Positions 8,980 to 19,119 of a DNA stretch of 64,000 nt are shown here, piece after piece. Source of the DNA: Pelagivirga sediminicola. Lineage in GTDB: Bacteria; Pseudomonadota; Alphaproteobacteria; Rhodobacterales; Rhodobacteraceae. The stretch's first letter is position 1. Every line of letters starts with the position of its first letter. The stretch covers positions 16,284-80,283 of the forward strand of contig NZ_QCYH01000012.1 of the NCBI RefSeq assembly GCF_003072125.1, given 5' to 3'. Below the pieces are notes generated by a model. It was not told the origin of the DNA. It searched no databases and was given only the letters and a program-made list of their open reading frames with translations. The position numbers and the translations under genes were made by a program.

Positions 8980-11112
8980 ATGACCAACCCCAAATCCAGA
9001 TCAGCTATCAAGCCCAAGGCCGCCGTGACCACCGCCCTGCCTGAGGCGGAATCGCAAATGGTCCCGCTGAACAAGCTGGTGCTCAGCCCGAAGAACGTCC
9101 GCAAGACATCAGCCACCGAGGCCGAAGATGCCGAACTCTATGCCAGCATCAAGGAGACCGGACTGAAACAGAACCTCATTGTCCACAAGATGGGTGCAAA
9201 GTTCCATGTTCATGCCGGCGGGCGGCGTCTCGCAGCACTTAACAAGCTGGCTGAGGACAAGATCATCAAGCCCGACCATCCGGTCTCCTGCTCGGTCGAG
9301 GAATCCGATCAGGCGGAAGACACGTCCGCTGCCGAAAACATGGTGCGCGTGGCGATGCATGGAGCCGATCAGTTCGGGGCTTTTGCCGCTCTGCGCAAAA
9401 AGGGGCGCACCGAAGATCAGATCGCAAAGCAGTTCGGGATTACAAACGATCTCGTCCGCCGCCGCCTAAAGCTTGCCAGTGTCGCACCGGACCTCATGCA
9501 GCTGTTCCGCGACGGTGAGATGTCGCTCGATTGCGTCATGGCGTTCACACTGACCGACGATCATGCGCGTCAGGTTGAGGCTTGGGAAGCGGTCAAGCAA
9601 CATTACAGTCCGTCGCCGCATTCGATCCGAAACCATCTGACCCAGAAATCCTATTCGGGGTCGTCCAAACTCGCCCTCTTCGTCGGAATCGACGCCTACA
9701 AAGAGGCGGGTGGATCGGTCATTGAGGACCTCTTTTCTGAGCGCGACGCTATGCATCTGGAGGATCCAAATCTGCTCGAGAGCCTGGCGCAGGACAAACT
9801 TCAGGGGCTGGCGGATGAGGCCGCCAAGATCTGGAAATGGACCGAGGCGCATCTGGAGACCGACTACGATAGCTTTCGCCCCTATGGGCGAGTCTATCCC
9901 AAACCGCTCGATCCCGATCCTGACCTCGCGACCGAACTTGCCACATTGCAGGAGCGCCAGGACGCCTTGGAAAGCAATTATGATGAGGCGACGTGGACAG
10001 AGGAGCAACAGGCGGAAGAAGACCGGATCTGGAATCGCATCCGCGAAATCGAGACGATCGAAGAGGCCAACGTCGCTTATACCGACGACGACTACAGGAT
10101 CGCCGGATGTGTCGTGACGATCAGTCACAATGGCGAGCCGCGCCTGGAAACCGGATTGGTGCGACCAGAAGACATTCCCAGACCAGCTGAAACAATTGCG
10201 GCGGATGACGGGGATAGCGAAACATCTGACGAAGATGGCTGCATTCCCGCAGGACCAGCGATTGAACTTCCCGCCACGATGCGTCGTCCGGACATGCCAG
10301 TCGATGCGACGACCGCAGCCCGCAAGGCACAGGGTATTCCGCAATCACTCGCTGACGATCTGCGGGCCACGCGTCATCAGATCCTGCGGGCGCATTTGGC
10401 GGCTGACTACAGCGCAGCCTATGATGCCATGCTCTACACGATGGCACGGGGCGTGTTCGGGCGCAGCGGCATTGGTGCACCACTGGACGTTTCGCTCCGG
10501 CCCGCGATGACGACGGGATCGCGCGAGGTCCTCAAGGACACCGTTGCGGCGCGCATGCTTGACGCGCTCAATGACGGTCTCAACCTTGCCTGGATGGAGG
10601 CTAAAGCGCCGAAAGATATCGAACAATTGTTGGCGCTTCCGGAACGCGACAAGCAGGCGATCTTTGCCTGGTGTGCGGCCTATGCGCTCAACCAGCAGCT
10701 TGCCAACGATACCGGTGCAACCGTTGTGATCGAAGCGATCGGTTCCCGTCTCAACGTGGATGTTGCCGCCTGCTGGCGTCCGACGGCGGATAGCTATTGG
10801 GGTCGTGTGAAAAAAGACCACGCGTTTGAGACGGCAAAGGCGCTGATCGACGACCGCTGGGCTGACGACAAGTCGGGTTTGCGCAAGGCGGAGATCGCAA
10901 AATCCATGGAGCAGGCGTTCTGCGACACACCGCAAGAGGCCGCCGGTCTGACAGCGGAGACCGCTACGAAGACATCTCGCTGGCTTCCAGACGGAATGGC
11001 GTTTGGCGAAGCGGAGACTGATCACGCGACACCGGACTCGGATGAGGACGATGCCAAGGCGACTTCGGCGGGATCAGACGCCCTGCCCGCCTTCATGACC
11101 GACGCGGCCTGA
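8980..11112 (+). CDS. Plasmid ParB/Spo0J-like DNA-binding protein
   Basis: A 710-residue protein whose N-terminal 170 residues match the ParB family. The ParB/sulfiredoxin-like box has AGGRRLAAL near residue 78, and a helix-turn-helix (DQIAKQFGITNDLVRRRLKLA region) lies near residues 140-165. The remaining 500 residues are charged and unassigned, which is much longer than a standard ParB. The ATG at 8980 follows GGGAGC; earlier ATGs lie within the leader. There is no ParA next to it and the plasmid has its own RepB, so it is unlikely to be the partition ParB. These proteins recur in accessory blocks of alphaproteobacterial plasmids. Confidence 0.75.
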   Translation: MTNPKSRSAIKPKAAVTTALPEAESQMVPLNKLVLSPKNVRKTSATEAEDAELYASIKETGLKQNLIVHKMGAKFHVHAGGRRLAALNKLAEDKIIKPDHPVSCSVEESDQAEDTSAAENMVRVAMHGADQFGAFAALRKKGRTEDQIAKQFGITNDLVRRRLKLASVAPDLMQLFRDGEMSLDCVMAFTLTDDHARQVEAWEAVKQHYSPSPHSIRNHLTQKSYSGSSKLALFVGIDAYKEAGGSVIEDLFSERDAMHLEDPNLLESLAQDKLQGLADEAAKIWKWTEAHLETDYDSFRPYGRVYPKPLDPDPDLATELATLQERQDALESNYDEATWTEEQQAEEDRIWNRIREIETIEEANVAYTDDDYRIAGCVVTISHNGEPRLETGLVRPEDIPRPAETIAADDGDSETSDEDGCIPAGPAIELPATMRRPDMPVDATTAARKAQGIPQSLADDLRATRHQILRAHLAADYSAAYDAMLYTMARGVFGRSGIGAPLDVSLRPAMTTGSREVLKDTVAARMLDALNDGLNLAWMEAKAPKDIEQLLALPERDKQAIFAWCAAYALNQQLANDTGATVVIEAIGSRLNVDVAACWRPTADSYWGRVKKDHAFETAKALIDDRWADDKSGLRKAEIAKSMEQAFCDTPQEAAGLTAETATKTSRWLPDGMAFGEAETDHATPDSDEDDAKATSAGSDALPAFMTDAA

Positions 11113-11237
11113 CCAGTCACCAAACCATCAATACTCTGGATCGCTCCCAGCCCTCTGAAGGGTCGGGGGCGGTCCTGTCCGACTGTCGGGAAACCTCGGG
11201 CCGAATGGGTCGGCCGTTCCGGCACAGGAGAAAGACC

Positions 11238-11645
11238 ATGAACCACGAACCTCAAAGCGATGCCCCACATGCCGAAGACGACGTGACCAATCCCGCGACG
11301 GCCGCGATCATTGCAAAACAGAACGATGCGTTCCGAACGTCTATCACCGGATCTGTCAAATTGGCCGGTGTTCCGCCCGGTAAGCTCGTCATGACGGCAG
11401 GCATCGCTGCCCGGAGCGACGAATTCCGCACAGCTCTCATCGAAGCGCTCGTCGCCTTTGATGCCTTTGATGCCAACAGTGATCCCTACGGGCTGCACGA
11501 GATGGGCGTGCTCGTGGTCGAAGCTGAACGGGTCTGGTTCAAATTCGATCTCTATGACGAGAATTTTGAGTACGGCGCGGAGACACCGACCGATCCCGCG
11601 CGCACGCGCCGTGTTCTGACGCTTCTGTTCCCGTCCGAATACTGA
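11238..11645 (+). CDS. DUF3768 family protein
   Basis: A 135-residue soluble protein matching the DUF3768 pattern: NDAFR near residue 30, then MTAGI, the motif DPYGLHEMG, a WFKFDLYDE strand, and the ending TRRVLTLLFPSEY. The function of the family is unknown; it is found mainly on alphaproteobacterial plasmids and phages. The ATG at 11238 follows AGGAG. A short hairpin (GGCCGA/TCGGCC, 11199-11215) lies in the leader. Confidence 0.75.
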   Translation: MNHEPQSDAPHAEDDVTNPATAAIIAKQNDAFRTSITGSVKLAGVPPGKLVMTAGIAARSDEFRTALIEALVAFDAFDANSDPYGLHEMGVLVVEAERVWFKFDLYDENFEYGAETPTDPARTRRVLTLLFPSEY

Positions 11646-11764
11646 ACCACGCAACTGCCTGGTGATATCTGGGCCGTCCTCATGATCGAGGACGGCCCTT
11701 CCCCGCTGACGGGTTTCACAAGGGGCCGGATGGTCCGGTCCCGCCCGTCACGGAGGCCACGAAA

Positions 11765-12082
11765 ATGGCTAAACCCTGCGATTTCAAAGTTACCCTCTAT
11801 CCCGCACACAAGGACGGCAACTTCGTTGTGACCAAATACGACCTCTTCGGCGGAACCTATCCGACCAAAGAGCTGACGGCGGCCGGGATGGGCGATCTTG
11901 TCGATCAGGTCACGCATTTCGCGATGGAACATGGCGAGGGCTGCAACGCGTCGGTCCGCTGTCTGGCACCGCGCAAACCTCCCGGTTTCAGCAAGGCCAC
12001 CGGAAACCTCTATTTCAACCTCAGGACCAAGGAAGAGCTCGACGCTGAAGAATCACCAAAAGGTGAGAACGCCGCCGCCTGA
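11765..12082 (+). CDS. Conserved plasmid protein of unknown function
   Basis: A 105-residue soluble protein that I do not assign to a family. It contains a predicted beta strand/helix core (FKVTLYPAHKDGNFVVTKYD, then DLVDQVTHFAMEHGEGCN) and an acidic tail. The start is supported by GGAGG 9 bases upstream and by a leader hairpin at 11724-11740. A strong terminator follows. It lies in the same orientation as the neighbouring accessory genes. Confidence 0.6.
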   Translation: MAKPCDFKVTLYPAHKDGNFVVTKYDLFGGTYPTKELTAAGMGDLVDQVTHFAMEHGEGCNASVRCLAPRKPPGFSKATGNLYFNLRTKEELDAEESPKGENAAA

Positions 12083-12111
12083 CACGGGCAGGTCAAACGA
12101 TCCGGCCCAAG

Positions 12112-12138
12112 GGCCCGCCAAGTATGGCGGGCCTTTTT
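12112..12138 (+). terminator. Rho-independent terminator
   Basis: A perfect 9-bp stem (GGCCCGCCA and complement) with a 4-base loop is followed directly by TTTTT (12134-12138). It ends the DUF3768/unknown gene unit. Confidence 0.85.
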
Positions 12139-12165
12139 CGTTTCACACACAACCCTAGGAGCACG

Positions 12166-12747
12166 ATGATGGGCACCCCGATCCATGAAGAGACCTATCG
12201 CGATCACACGATCAAGATCGTCCCCGATCCCGATCCGGAAAACCCGCGCGACTACGACAATCTCGGTACAATGTCCTGCTGGCACCGCCGTTACATGCTC
12301 GGTGACAAGCATGACCGCGAAGATCCGCGCGACCTGTTGGTCGATCTTTGCGGTCTGGATGGCGACACCGACCTGCCGATGAATGCGCTGATCGAGCGGG
12401 CGTCGAGGCGCGCCGTCATCCTGCCGCTCTATCTCTATGATCACAGCGGTATCACCATGAACACGACGGGCTTTCACTGCCTTTGGGATTCCGGCCAGGT
12501 CGGCTATATCTATGTGACGCTGGACGATATCCGCAAAGACTACGGCGTCACCCGCGTCTCAAAGAATTTGCGCACCAGGATCGCCGACCATCTGCGCCAG
12601 GAGGTCCAGACCTACGACCATTATCTGACCGGCAATTGTTACGGATTCATCGTCGAAAAAGATGACGACGAGGTCGCGTCATGTTGGGGGTTTCTTGGCG
12701 ACTATGACGGCTATTGCCTGGCTGAGGCCAAATCGTCGGTGAATTGA
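12166..12747 (+). CDS. Mobile-element protein of unknown function (phage/plasmid type)
   Basis: A 193-residue protein of a family seen on phages and plasmids. Its conserved core is LPLYLYDHSGITMNT, FHCLWDSGQVGYIYV and, near the end, LTGNCYGFIVEKDDDEVASC. The function is unknown to me. The first possible ATG would lie inside the preceding terminator, so the ATG pair at 12166/12169 after TAGGAG is the real start; 12169 gives the better spacing. Confidence 0.6.
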   Translation: MMGTPIHEETYRDHTIKIVPDPDPENPRDYDNLGTMSCWHRRYMLGDKHDREDPRDLLVDLCGLDGDTDLPMNALIERASRRAVILPLYLYDHSGITMNTTGFHCLWDSGQVGYIYVTLDDIRKDYGVTRVSKNLRTRIADHLRQEVQTYDHYLTGNCYGFIVEKDDDEVASCWGFLGDYDGYCLAEAKSSVN

Positions 12748-12804
12748 CACGGCCCGTGCGCGTCGCCTGGGGGGCTGCCCGCCACAAAGAGCAAAAGGCG
12801 GTTT

Positions 12805-12879
12805 GGGGAAGGGCAAGCCTTCCCCCTGTTTGAGAGAGAGTTTCCGGGAGGGCGTCACCCCGTTCCAAGGAGCCTCGCC
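12805..12879 (+). promoter_or_regulatory. Repeated hairpin/GAGAGAGAG leader, copy B
   Basis: An 8-bp stem GGGGAAGG/CCTTCCCC (12805-12825) is followed by GAGAGAGAG (12832-12840), a second GC-rich segment that can fold, and AAGGAGCCTCGCC before the ATG. The arrangement matches copies at 8910 and 14649. Confidence 0.55.
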
Positions 12880-14544
12880 ATGAAGAACCCCACATCCTTT
12901 CACGCCTGCGTCGCCGACGACGCCATTTCCAAAGTATCGCGCCTGTTCAACGCCACCCTCGACGATATCTTTGCCGAGCTCTTTCAGAATGCCCGACGGG
13001 CCGGTGCGACACAGATCTCCGTCAGCCAGATCGACTATCCTGACCTCGGCCCTGTCATCTGCCTGATCGACAACGGACCGGGCCTCAGCGATCCCAGAGA
13101 CCTCTTCACTCTGGGGCAAAGCGCATGGGAGAATGACGTGCAGTCGATTGAAGACGCTGCCGGTATGGGGTTCTTCTCGCTGGCAGGTCGCCGCGTGCGG
13201 ATCATCGCCCAGAAACACGGCACGTGCCGGTCCTGGATGATAGACGCGGAGCCCGAGAGCTTCGGTGGAGAGGTTCCGATCACGTGTAGCGAGGGACCGC
13301 CGAACCATGATGGCACGACGATCCTGATCGCCATCAAACCCAACGAGAGTTTTGTCCCGGCCGCCAACCACGCCGCGCGGTATCTGCCGATAGATGTGAT
13401 GATCGATGGCGTCATCGCCTCGCGCAAGGATTTTCTGGCAGATGCCGAGTATATTGAGGAATGGAACGGCATCCGCATTGGCATCTACGAAAGCAGCACG
13501 GTCGGGTTCCGCAACAGCGAAATCATCAACTTCCATGGCGTAACATTGCATGCGCGATTGCCAAGCCTGTCCCAGGAATTCCACCGGACCTATTACGCGC
13601 GGCTGGATGTCACCCATTGCGCAAGTCTCAAACTGGTTCTCCCGGCGCGAAAAGAGATCGTCGAAAACGCCTTCATGGACGATTTGCGCAACCATATCAG
13701 TCTGCTCTTCTATCAGCTGATCAAGGAGGCTGGGGCACATTCGCTTTCCTATGACAATTTCAGGCGCGCAGCCGCGCTTGGCATCGACCTGCTGCCAGCC
13801 GCGATGATGTTGCGTGAATTCAAACCCAGCCATGCCGATCGTGATCAGACCAGTCTGGGTGCGGTCAAGACGATCACGGCCGACGATGTGATTTACGACA
13901 GTGAGGGCGGTGCGATTGAAGAACAGAACCTCGCCTATGCGCTCTCCGCGCAGCGTGTTGAAACTCGCCTCTATGATCCCAAGCCCGCATTCACGGGCTA
14001 TGAGTGGTATGAACAGCTGACCCGACTTTCGGTCAAGGAATACCGCGTTATCGGTGACACAGACACTTTCTGTGTCGCGCCGGGCAAACGCCTCACCATG
14101 ACCGAGCGGCCCGATCAGTTGGAAATCCAGTGCATCTTGGCGGACGCGACCTATTCCGAGGCGTGGACCCTGGCGACCGATTGGCTGATCTTTGGCGAGG
14201 ACGATTGGGGGCTCGATGACGTCGATATCGCGGTTACAAAATCTTCAAAGGCGACGAGCGCCGATCTGGTCGACTTTCTGGAACACGCGCTGTTCTGCCC
14301 ATCTGACGATGCCGAGGCCGGGTCCTATGATCAACAAGAGCGCTGGTTCCGCGACGAGGCCGAGGACCTTGCGATCAACATGTTGGAAACGAGCCTTGAC
14401 GCAGAAATCAATGCGATCACCCGCGTCATAGATCGTGAGCTCTATTGGCTGCGCCGCCAGGATCAGATCATCACTGTCGAAATCGGCAAAGGCCGGATTG
14501 ATGTCAGCGGTCTGAATCCCCAACCAGTCGCGGCGACCGAATAG
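12880..14544 (+). CDS. GHKL (Hsp90/MutL-type) ATPase
   Basis: A 554-residue protein with an N-terminal GHKL ATP-binding domain: N-box AELFQNARRAGA (residues 32-43), G1 box DNGPGL (64-69) and G2 box GMGFFSLAG (95-103). The rest (about residues 170-554) matches no family I can name. Such ATPases occur as stand-alone genes in plasmid accessory blocks, and related folds act in DNA repair and phage defence. It lies between two genes that share its leader structure, which suggests co-regulation. The ATG follows AAGGAGC. Confidence 0.75.
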   Translation: MKNPTSFHACVADDAISKVSRLFNATLDDIFAELFQNARRAGATQISVSQIDYPDLGPVICLIDNGPGLSDPRDLFTLGQSAWENDVQSIEDAAGMGFFSLAGRRVRIIAQKHGTCRSWMIDAEPESFGGEVPITCSEGPPNHDGTTILIAIKPNESFVPAANHAARYLPIDVMIDGVIASRKDFLADAEYIEEWNGIRIGIYESSTVGFRNSEIINFHGVTLHARLPSLSQEFHRTYYARLDVTHCASLKLVLPARKEIVENAFMDDLRNHISLLFYQLIKEAGAHSLSYDNFRRAAALGIDLLPAAMMLREFKPSHADRDQTSLGAVKTITADDVIYDSEGGAIEEQNLAYALSAQRVETRLYDPKPAFTGYEWYEQLTRLSVKEYRVIGDTDTFCVAPGKRLTMTERPDQLEIQCILADATYSEAWTLATDWLIFGEDDWGLDDVDIAVTKSSKATSADLVDFLEHALFCPSDDAEAGSYDQQERWFRDEAEDLAINMLETSLDAEINAITRVIDRELYWLRRQDQIITVEIGKGRIDVSGLNPQPVAATE

Positions 14545-14648
14545 GGCTGGAGGCGGGGTAGCCGTCTGCTATCTCGCCATAAGGGCTGGAGAGCGACCCG
14601 CACGGGTTGCTCCCCCGCAATCCGGCGCAATGCTGCCGGTAAGAGCAA

Positions 14649-14736
14649 GGGGAGGGTTTTGGGAAGGGCAAGCCCTCCCCGGTGTGAGAGAGAGATCGTC
14701 GGGAAGGGTCGAAACCCTTCAACCCGGAGCTTTCCC
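14649..14736 (+). promoter_or_regulatory. Repeated hairpin/GAGAGAGAG leader, copy C
   Basis: GGGGAGGG (14649-14656) can pair perfectly with CCCTCCCC (14673-14680). GAGAGAGAG (14686-14694) is followed by a perfect 7-bp hairpin (GAAGGGT/ACCCTTC, 14703-14720) and GGAGCTTTCCC before the ATG. This is the clearest copy of the shared leader. Confidence 0.6.
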
Positions 14737-17700
14737 ATGACTGATATCCCTGCTGAAATCACACCGTCGCGTGCCGCTTCCCTCCTTCAGGCGGCCAATC
14801 ATCTTCTTCCGCATTTTGAACAGGGCAAGGCCCTCGATCAGGCCTGCGTCCGCGACGCCATGGAGATCGCCTTCGGTGGCACTGATACATCGGGTGCCTG
14901 GGTCTGGAAGGATGGATATGAGGCAGGCGAATGTGCGCAGATCCTGTTGCTGCTCAAATATGGCGCGCTGATGCGCCGCCAATGCGCCGCGCCCGCAAAG
15001 TTCTTGGGCGTAGTCGAAAAGGTTGCTGGCCTCGCATTGTCACACACCCGCCGCAGCGAGAGGTCGCAAAAGTTGCAGCAATTTTCGACGCCACTGCCCC
15101 TGGCTGCGATTGTCGCCGAGGCCGCGCAGATCCGGGAAGACGATGTGGTACTGGAACCCTCAGCCGGTACCGGCCTCCTGGCCATCTACGCACAATTGGC
15201 GGGCGCCGAACTTCACCTTAACGAAATCGATGAGACCCGCGCTGATCTGTTGAGCAGGCTTTTCCCGGATGCAGCCATAAGTCATCACGATGCCGGTTCT
15301 ATAGATGATCGGCTTGAAGGGGGTATTACGCCCAATATCATCGTCATGAACCCGCCCTTCTCGGCCGCGCCCGGTGTCGAAGGCCGCTACAAACCCGCCA
15401 TGGGCCAACATGTCCTCTCCTCATTGGACCGGTTGCAACCGGATGGTCGGTTGGTCGTTGTGTCCGGCGCAAACTTTTCACCGGCAAACACCGCGTTCCG
15501 ATCCGCCTTCAAACGCATCAGTGAGAGCGCGTCGATCCGGTTCTCCGCGCCGATCGCAGGCCGCGTCTATGCCCGCCACGGCACAACCACCGAAACCCGG
15601 CTCACGGTCATCGACAAGCGTGGCGGACTGACGCAAGATCAGAACGCCGCCTACCACGAACAGGCCGAAAGTTCGCAGGCGCTGCTGGCTCTGGTGCAGG
15701 CCCATTGCCCGTCACGATTGGTGAATGATCGAGAGAACCAACCAACAGATCGGACAACGGCCCCTACCTCTTCCTCATCCGCGCGCTCGTCCTCAATCCA
15801 ATCCTTGCGGGACAAAGCCCGCAGCCAGATACGTGCCAATGAGGCGGAAAAGGCCCGGCATCCGTTTGATCAGATGGAGGCGAGCGAGATCGCCTATCTG
15901 CCAAAGGTCTGGGCCGAGAAATCAACCCGGCTCACCGAAGCGCTCTATGAAGGCTATGAGGTCCAGTCGATCACGATCGAGAACGCCCAACCGCATCCAA
16001 CCGCCCTTGTGCAATCGGCGGCCATGGCCTCGGTCGCCCCGCCCACGCCCTCTTACCGGCCTAAAATCCACGCATCCCTGATCACGGATGGCGCGCTGTC
16101 CGATGCGCAGCTTGAGAGCATCATCTATGCGGGCGAAGCCCATGAGCAACATCTTTCCAGCTGGTTTCGCCATGACGCCGAAGACCAGGGTCTCGTCGCC
16201 TGCGAGGCGGAATCTGAAAACGGATTTCAGCTGCGCAAAGGCTGGTTTCTGGGCGACGGCACGGGATGCGGCAAGGGTCGTCAGGTCGCAGGCATTATTC
16301 TCGACAACTGGCTACGCGGTCGAAAACGTGCGGTCTGGATCTCCAAATCCGATAAGCTCATTGAGGATGCAATACGCGACTGGACGGCCATCGGTGGGCG
16401 GGCAACTGACATCGTGCCCCTGTCGCGATTCAAGCAAGGTTCCGAGATCAGGTTTGAGCAAGGCATCCTCTTTGCCACCTATGCGACGCTGCGCACGGCC
16501 GAGCGTCAACAGGGCGACATCCTCAAAGCCTCGCGGCTCGATCAGGTCACGGCCTGGCTTGGAAAAGACTTCGACGGTGTGATCGCGTTCGATGAGGCCC
16601 ATGCCATGGCCAACGCCGCCGGTGAGAAGGGCAAGGAGGGCGGGCGGGGCGACAGGAAGGCGTCGCAACAGGGTCTGGCCGGCCTCAAACTGCAGAACCT
16701 CGTGCCCGATGCGCGCGTGCTTTACGTCTCGGCGACTGGCGCGACCATTGTGGGCAATCTTGCCTACGCCTCTCGCCTCGGTCTCTGGGCAACCGGAGAT
16801 TCACCCTTTGCCACGCGCGAACAGTTTATCGCGGATATGGAGGCGGGCGGGATCGCGGCGATGGAGATTATTTCGCGCGACCTGAAAGCCCTCGGTCTCT
16901 ATCTGGCGCGCTCCCTGTCCTATGAGGGCGTCGAATATGAAATGCTGGTGCATGAACTGACACCGGCACAGCGCGATATCTATGACAGCTACGCCGAGGC
17001 GTTCCAGGTGATCCATACCAATCTGGAAGCGGCGCTCGAGGCAGTCGGCGTCACGGCAGACGGCAGCACGCTCAACGTTCAGGCGAAAGCTGCGGCGCGC
17101 TCTGCCTTTGAGAGCAACAAGCAGCGTTTCTTCAACCATCTGATTACCGCGATGAAATGCCCGAGCGTGATAAAATCCATTGAGAGCGATCTTCAGAACG
17201 GCGCGTCGGCGGTTGTGCAAATCGTCTCGACGAGTGAGGCGTTGATGGAACGTCGGCTGGCGCAGATCCCGGCCTCTGAATGGCATGATCTGCATGTCGA
17301 CATCACACCGCGCGAATATGTAGTCGACTATCTGATGCATTCTTTTCCGACCCAGCTGTTTGAACCCTACACGGATGAGGATGGCAATCTCAAATCCCGG
17401 CCGGCGCTTGATGGTGACGGGAACCCGATCGAATGCCGCGAGGCTGCGCGCAAACGCGATGCCATGGTCGAACGGCTCGGAGCTTTGGCACCGGTGCAAG
17501 GCGCGCTGGATCAGATCTTCTGGCATTTCGGCAAGGATCAGGTCGCCGAGGTCACAGGACGTTCCCGGCGCATCGTCCGCACGCGGGATCAACGGTTGAA
17601 GGTCGAGAACCGGCCGGGGTCGTCCAACATCGGTGAGGCCCAGGCCTTCATGGATGATGCCAAGCGCATCCTGATTTTCTCGGACGCGGGCGGCACGGGG

Positions 17701-19119
17701 CGGTCCTACCATGCTGATCTCGGCGTGAAGAACCAGCGGCTGCGGGTGCATTACCTCTTGGAACCCGGCTGGCGGGCAGACAACGCGATCCAGGGTCTGG
17801 GGCGTACCAATCGGACCAATCAGGCGCAGCCGCCGCTGTTCCGTCCCTGTGCCACCAACGTCAAAGGCGAAAAGCGATTCCTGTCGACGATTGCACGGCG
17901 GCTGGACACGCTCGGGGCGATCACCAAGGGGCAGCGCGAGACTGGCGGGCAGAACATGTTCCGCGCCGAGGACAATCTCGAAAGTGCCTATGCCCGCAAG
18001 GCGCTGCGCAATTTCTTCTGGGATCTGACCAAAGGCCGGATCAGCGCCTGCTCGCAGACCCGGTTCGAGGAGATGACGGGACTTTCGCTGATGGACGGCG
18101 ATGGCACGTTGAAAGAGCAACTGCCGCCGATCCAACAATTCCTCAACCGCTGTTTGGCCCTGACCATCGACATGCAGGATGCGATCTTTGAGTGTTTCGG
18201 TGGCTTGCTCGAAGCCATCATTGATGATGCGAGCGCGGCGGGCACCTATGAAGTCGGCCTTGAGACACTGCGCGCCGAGAAATTCGAGATCATCGACCGC
18301 AAGGTGATCTTTGAGCACGCGGCCACGGGTGCGACCGCGACGGCCCTGACCGTTGAGCGTACAGACCGCAACCATCCGCTCTCCCTCGAGAAGGTCAAGG
18401 AGTTCTGCATGGGATCGTCGAGCGCGCGGCTGATGCTCAATCGAAAATCCGAACGCGCGGCTGTGCTTGTACCGACCTCCAGCCTGATGACCGAAGAGGG
18501 CGAACCGATCGCCCGGGTCGAGTTGCGCCGCCCTATGGCGACCGACCGGATGCTGGAGCTCGAACTGCCAGCCTCCCATTGGGAGGAGGTCAACGACTTC
18601 GAGTTCGAACGGGCGTGGTCGAAAGAAGTCGACGCCGTGCCGGAAACGTCCATCTCGAAACTTACTCTGATCTCGGGCCTGTTGCTGCCAATCTGGGACC
18701 GATTGCCCACCGACAACATGCGCATCTATCGCCTGCAAACCGAGGACGGTGAACGCGCCATCGGACGTATGGTGACGCAGGACCAGATGGCCAATGTCTA
18801 TGCCGCCCTTGGGTTGGATTGTTCGGTCGAGCTCACCGCCGCTGAAATCTTCGATGCCGTCCTCAAACGTGGCCAAAGCCTGCCGCTCTCCGGCGGTCTC
18901 ACTCTGCGCCGGTCGCGGGTGATGAGCGCGTATCGGTTGGAACTCACTGGTTACAATGGTGCCGCGTTGGAAAGCTACAAGGCGATGGGATGCTTCACCG
19001 AGATCATCTCCTGGGCGACGCGGCTGTTCGTCCCGACAGATGATACCAATGTCGTCGACCAGATCATGACGCGACACAAGATCACGGCGGCCGGAACCGG
19101 AGAAAGAAGTGCGGCATGA
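14737..19119 (+). CDS. Fused N6-adenine-type methyltransferase and strawberry-notch-like helicase
   Basis: A 1,460-residue protein. Residues 115-330 form a class I methyltransferase with the AdoMet loop PSAGTG (141-146) and catalytic NPPF (205-208). From about residue 440 follows a superfamily 2 helicase: Walker A-like GDGTGCGKGRQ near 507, DEAH near 619 and motif VI QGLGRTNRTNQ near 1018, with a strawberry-notch-like C-terminal region. The architecture resembles phage P1 DarB, which protects incoming DNA from type I restriction. An antirestriction role here is inference. The downstream Toprim gene overlaps by 4 bases. Confidence 0.85.
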   Translation: MTDIPAEITPSRAASLLQAANHLLPHFEQGKALDQACVRDAMEIAFGGTDTSGAWVWKDGYEAGECAQILLLLKYGALMRRQCAAPAKFLGVVEKVAGLALSHTRRSERSQKLQQFSTPLPLAAIVAEAAQIREDDVVLEPSAGTGLLAIYAQLAGAELHLNEIDETRADLLSRLFPDAAISHHDAGSIDDRLEGGITPNIIVMNPPFSAAPGVEGRYKPAMGQHVLSSLDRLQPDGRLVVVSGANFSPANTAFRSAFKRISESASIRFSAPIAGRVYARHGTTTETRLTVIDKRGGLTQDQNAAYHEQAESSQALLALVQAHCPSRLVNDRENQPTDRTTAPTSSSSARSSSIQSLRDKARSQIRANEAEKARHPFDQMEASEIAYLPKVWAEKSTRLTEALYEGYEVQSITIENAQPHPTALVQSAAMASVAPPTPSYRPKIHASLITDGALSDAQLESIIYAGEAHEQHLSSWFRHDAEDQGLVACEAESENGFQLRKGWFLGDGTGCGKGRQVAGIILDNWLRGRKRAVWISKSDKLIEDAIRDWTAIGGRATDIVPLSRFKQGSEIRFEQGILFATYATLRTAERQQGDILKASRLDQVTAWLGKDFDGVIAFDEAHAMANAAGEKGKEGGRGDRKASQQGLAGLKLQNLVPDARVLYVSATGATIVGNLAYASRLGLWATGDSPFATREQFIADMEAGGIAAMEIISRDLKALGLYLARSLSYEGVEYEMLVHELTPAQRDIYDSYAEAFQVIHTNLEAALEAVGVTADGSTLNVQAKAAARSAFESNKQRFFNHLITAMKCPSVIKSIESDLQNGASAVVQIVSTSEALMERRLAQIPASEWHDLHVDITPREYVVDYLMHSFPTQLFEPYTDEDGNLKSRPALDGDGNPIECREAARKRDAMVERLGALAPVQGALDQIFWHFGKDQVAEVTGRSRRIVRTRDQRLKVENRPGSSNIGEAQAFMDDAKRILIFSDAGGTGRSYHADLGVKNQRLRVHYLLEPGWRADNAIQGLGRTNRTNQAQPPLFRPCATNVKGEKRFLSTIARRLDTLGAITKGQRETGGQNMFRAEDNLESAYARKALRNFFWDLTKGRISACSQTRFEEMTGLSLMDGDGTLKEQLPPIQQFLNRCLALTIDMQDAIFECFGGLLEAIIDDASAAGTYEVGLETLRAEKFEIIDRKVIFEHAATGATATALTVERTDRNHPLSLEKVKEFCMGSSSARLMLNRKSERAAVLVPTSSLMTEEGEPIARVELRRPMATDRMLELELPASHWEEVNDFEFERAWSKEVDAVPETSISKLTLISGLLLPIWDRLPTDNMRIYRLQTEDGERAIGRMVTQDQMANVYAALGLDCSVELTAAEIFDAVLKRGQSLPLSGGLTLRRSRVMSAYRLELTGYNGAALESYKAMGCFTEIISWATRLFVPTDDTNVVDQIMTRHKITAAGTGERSAA

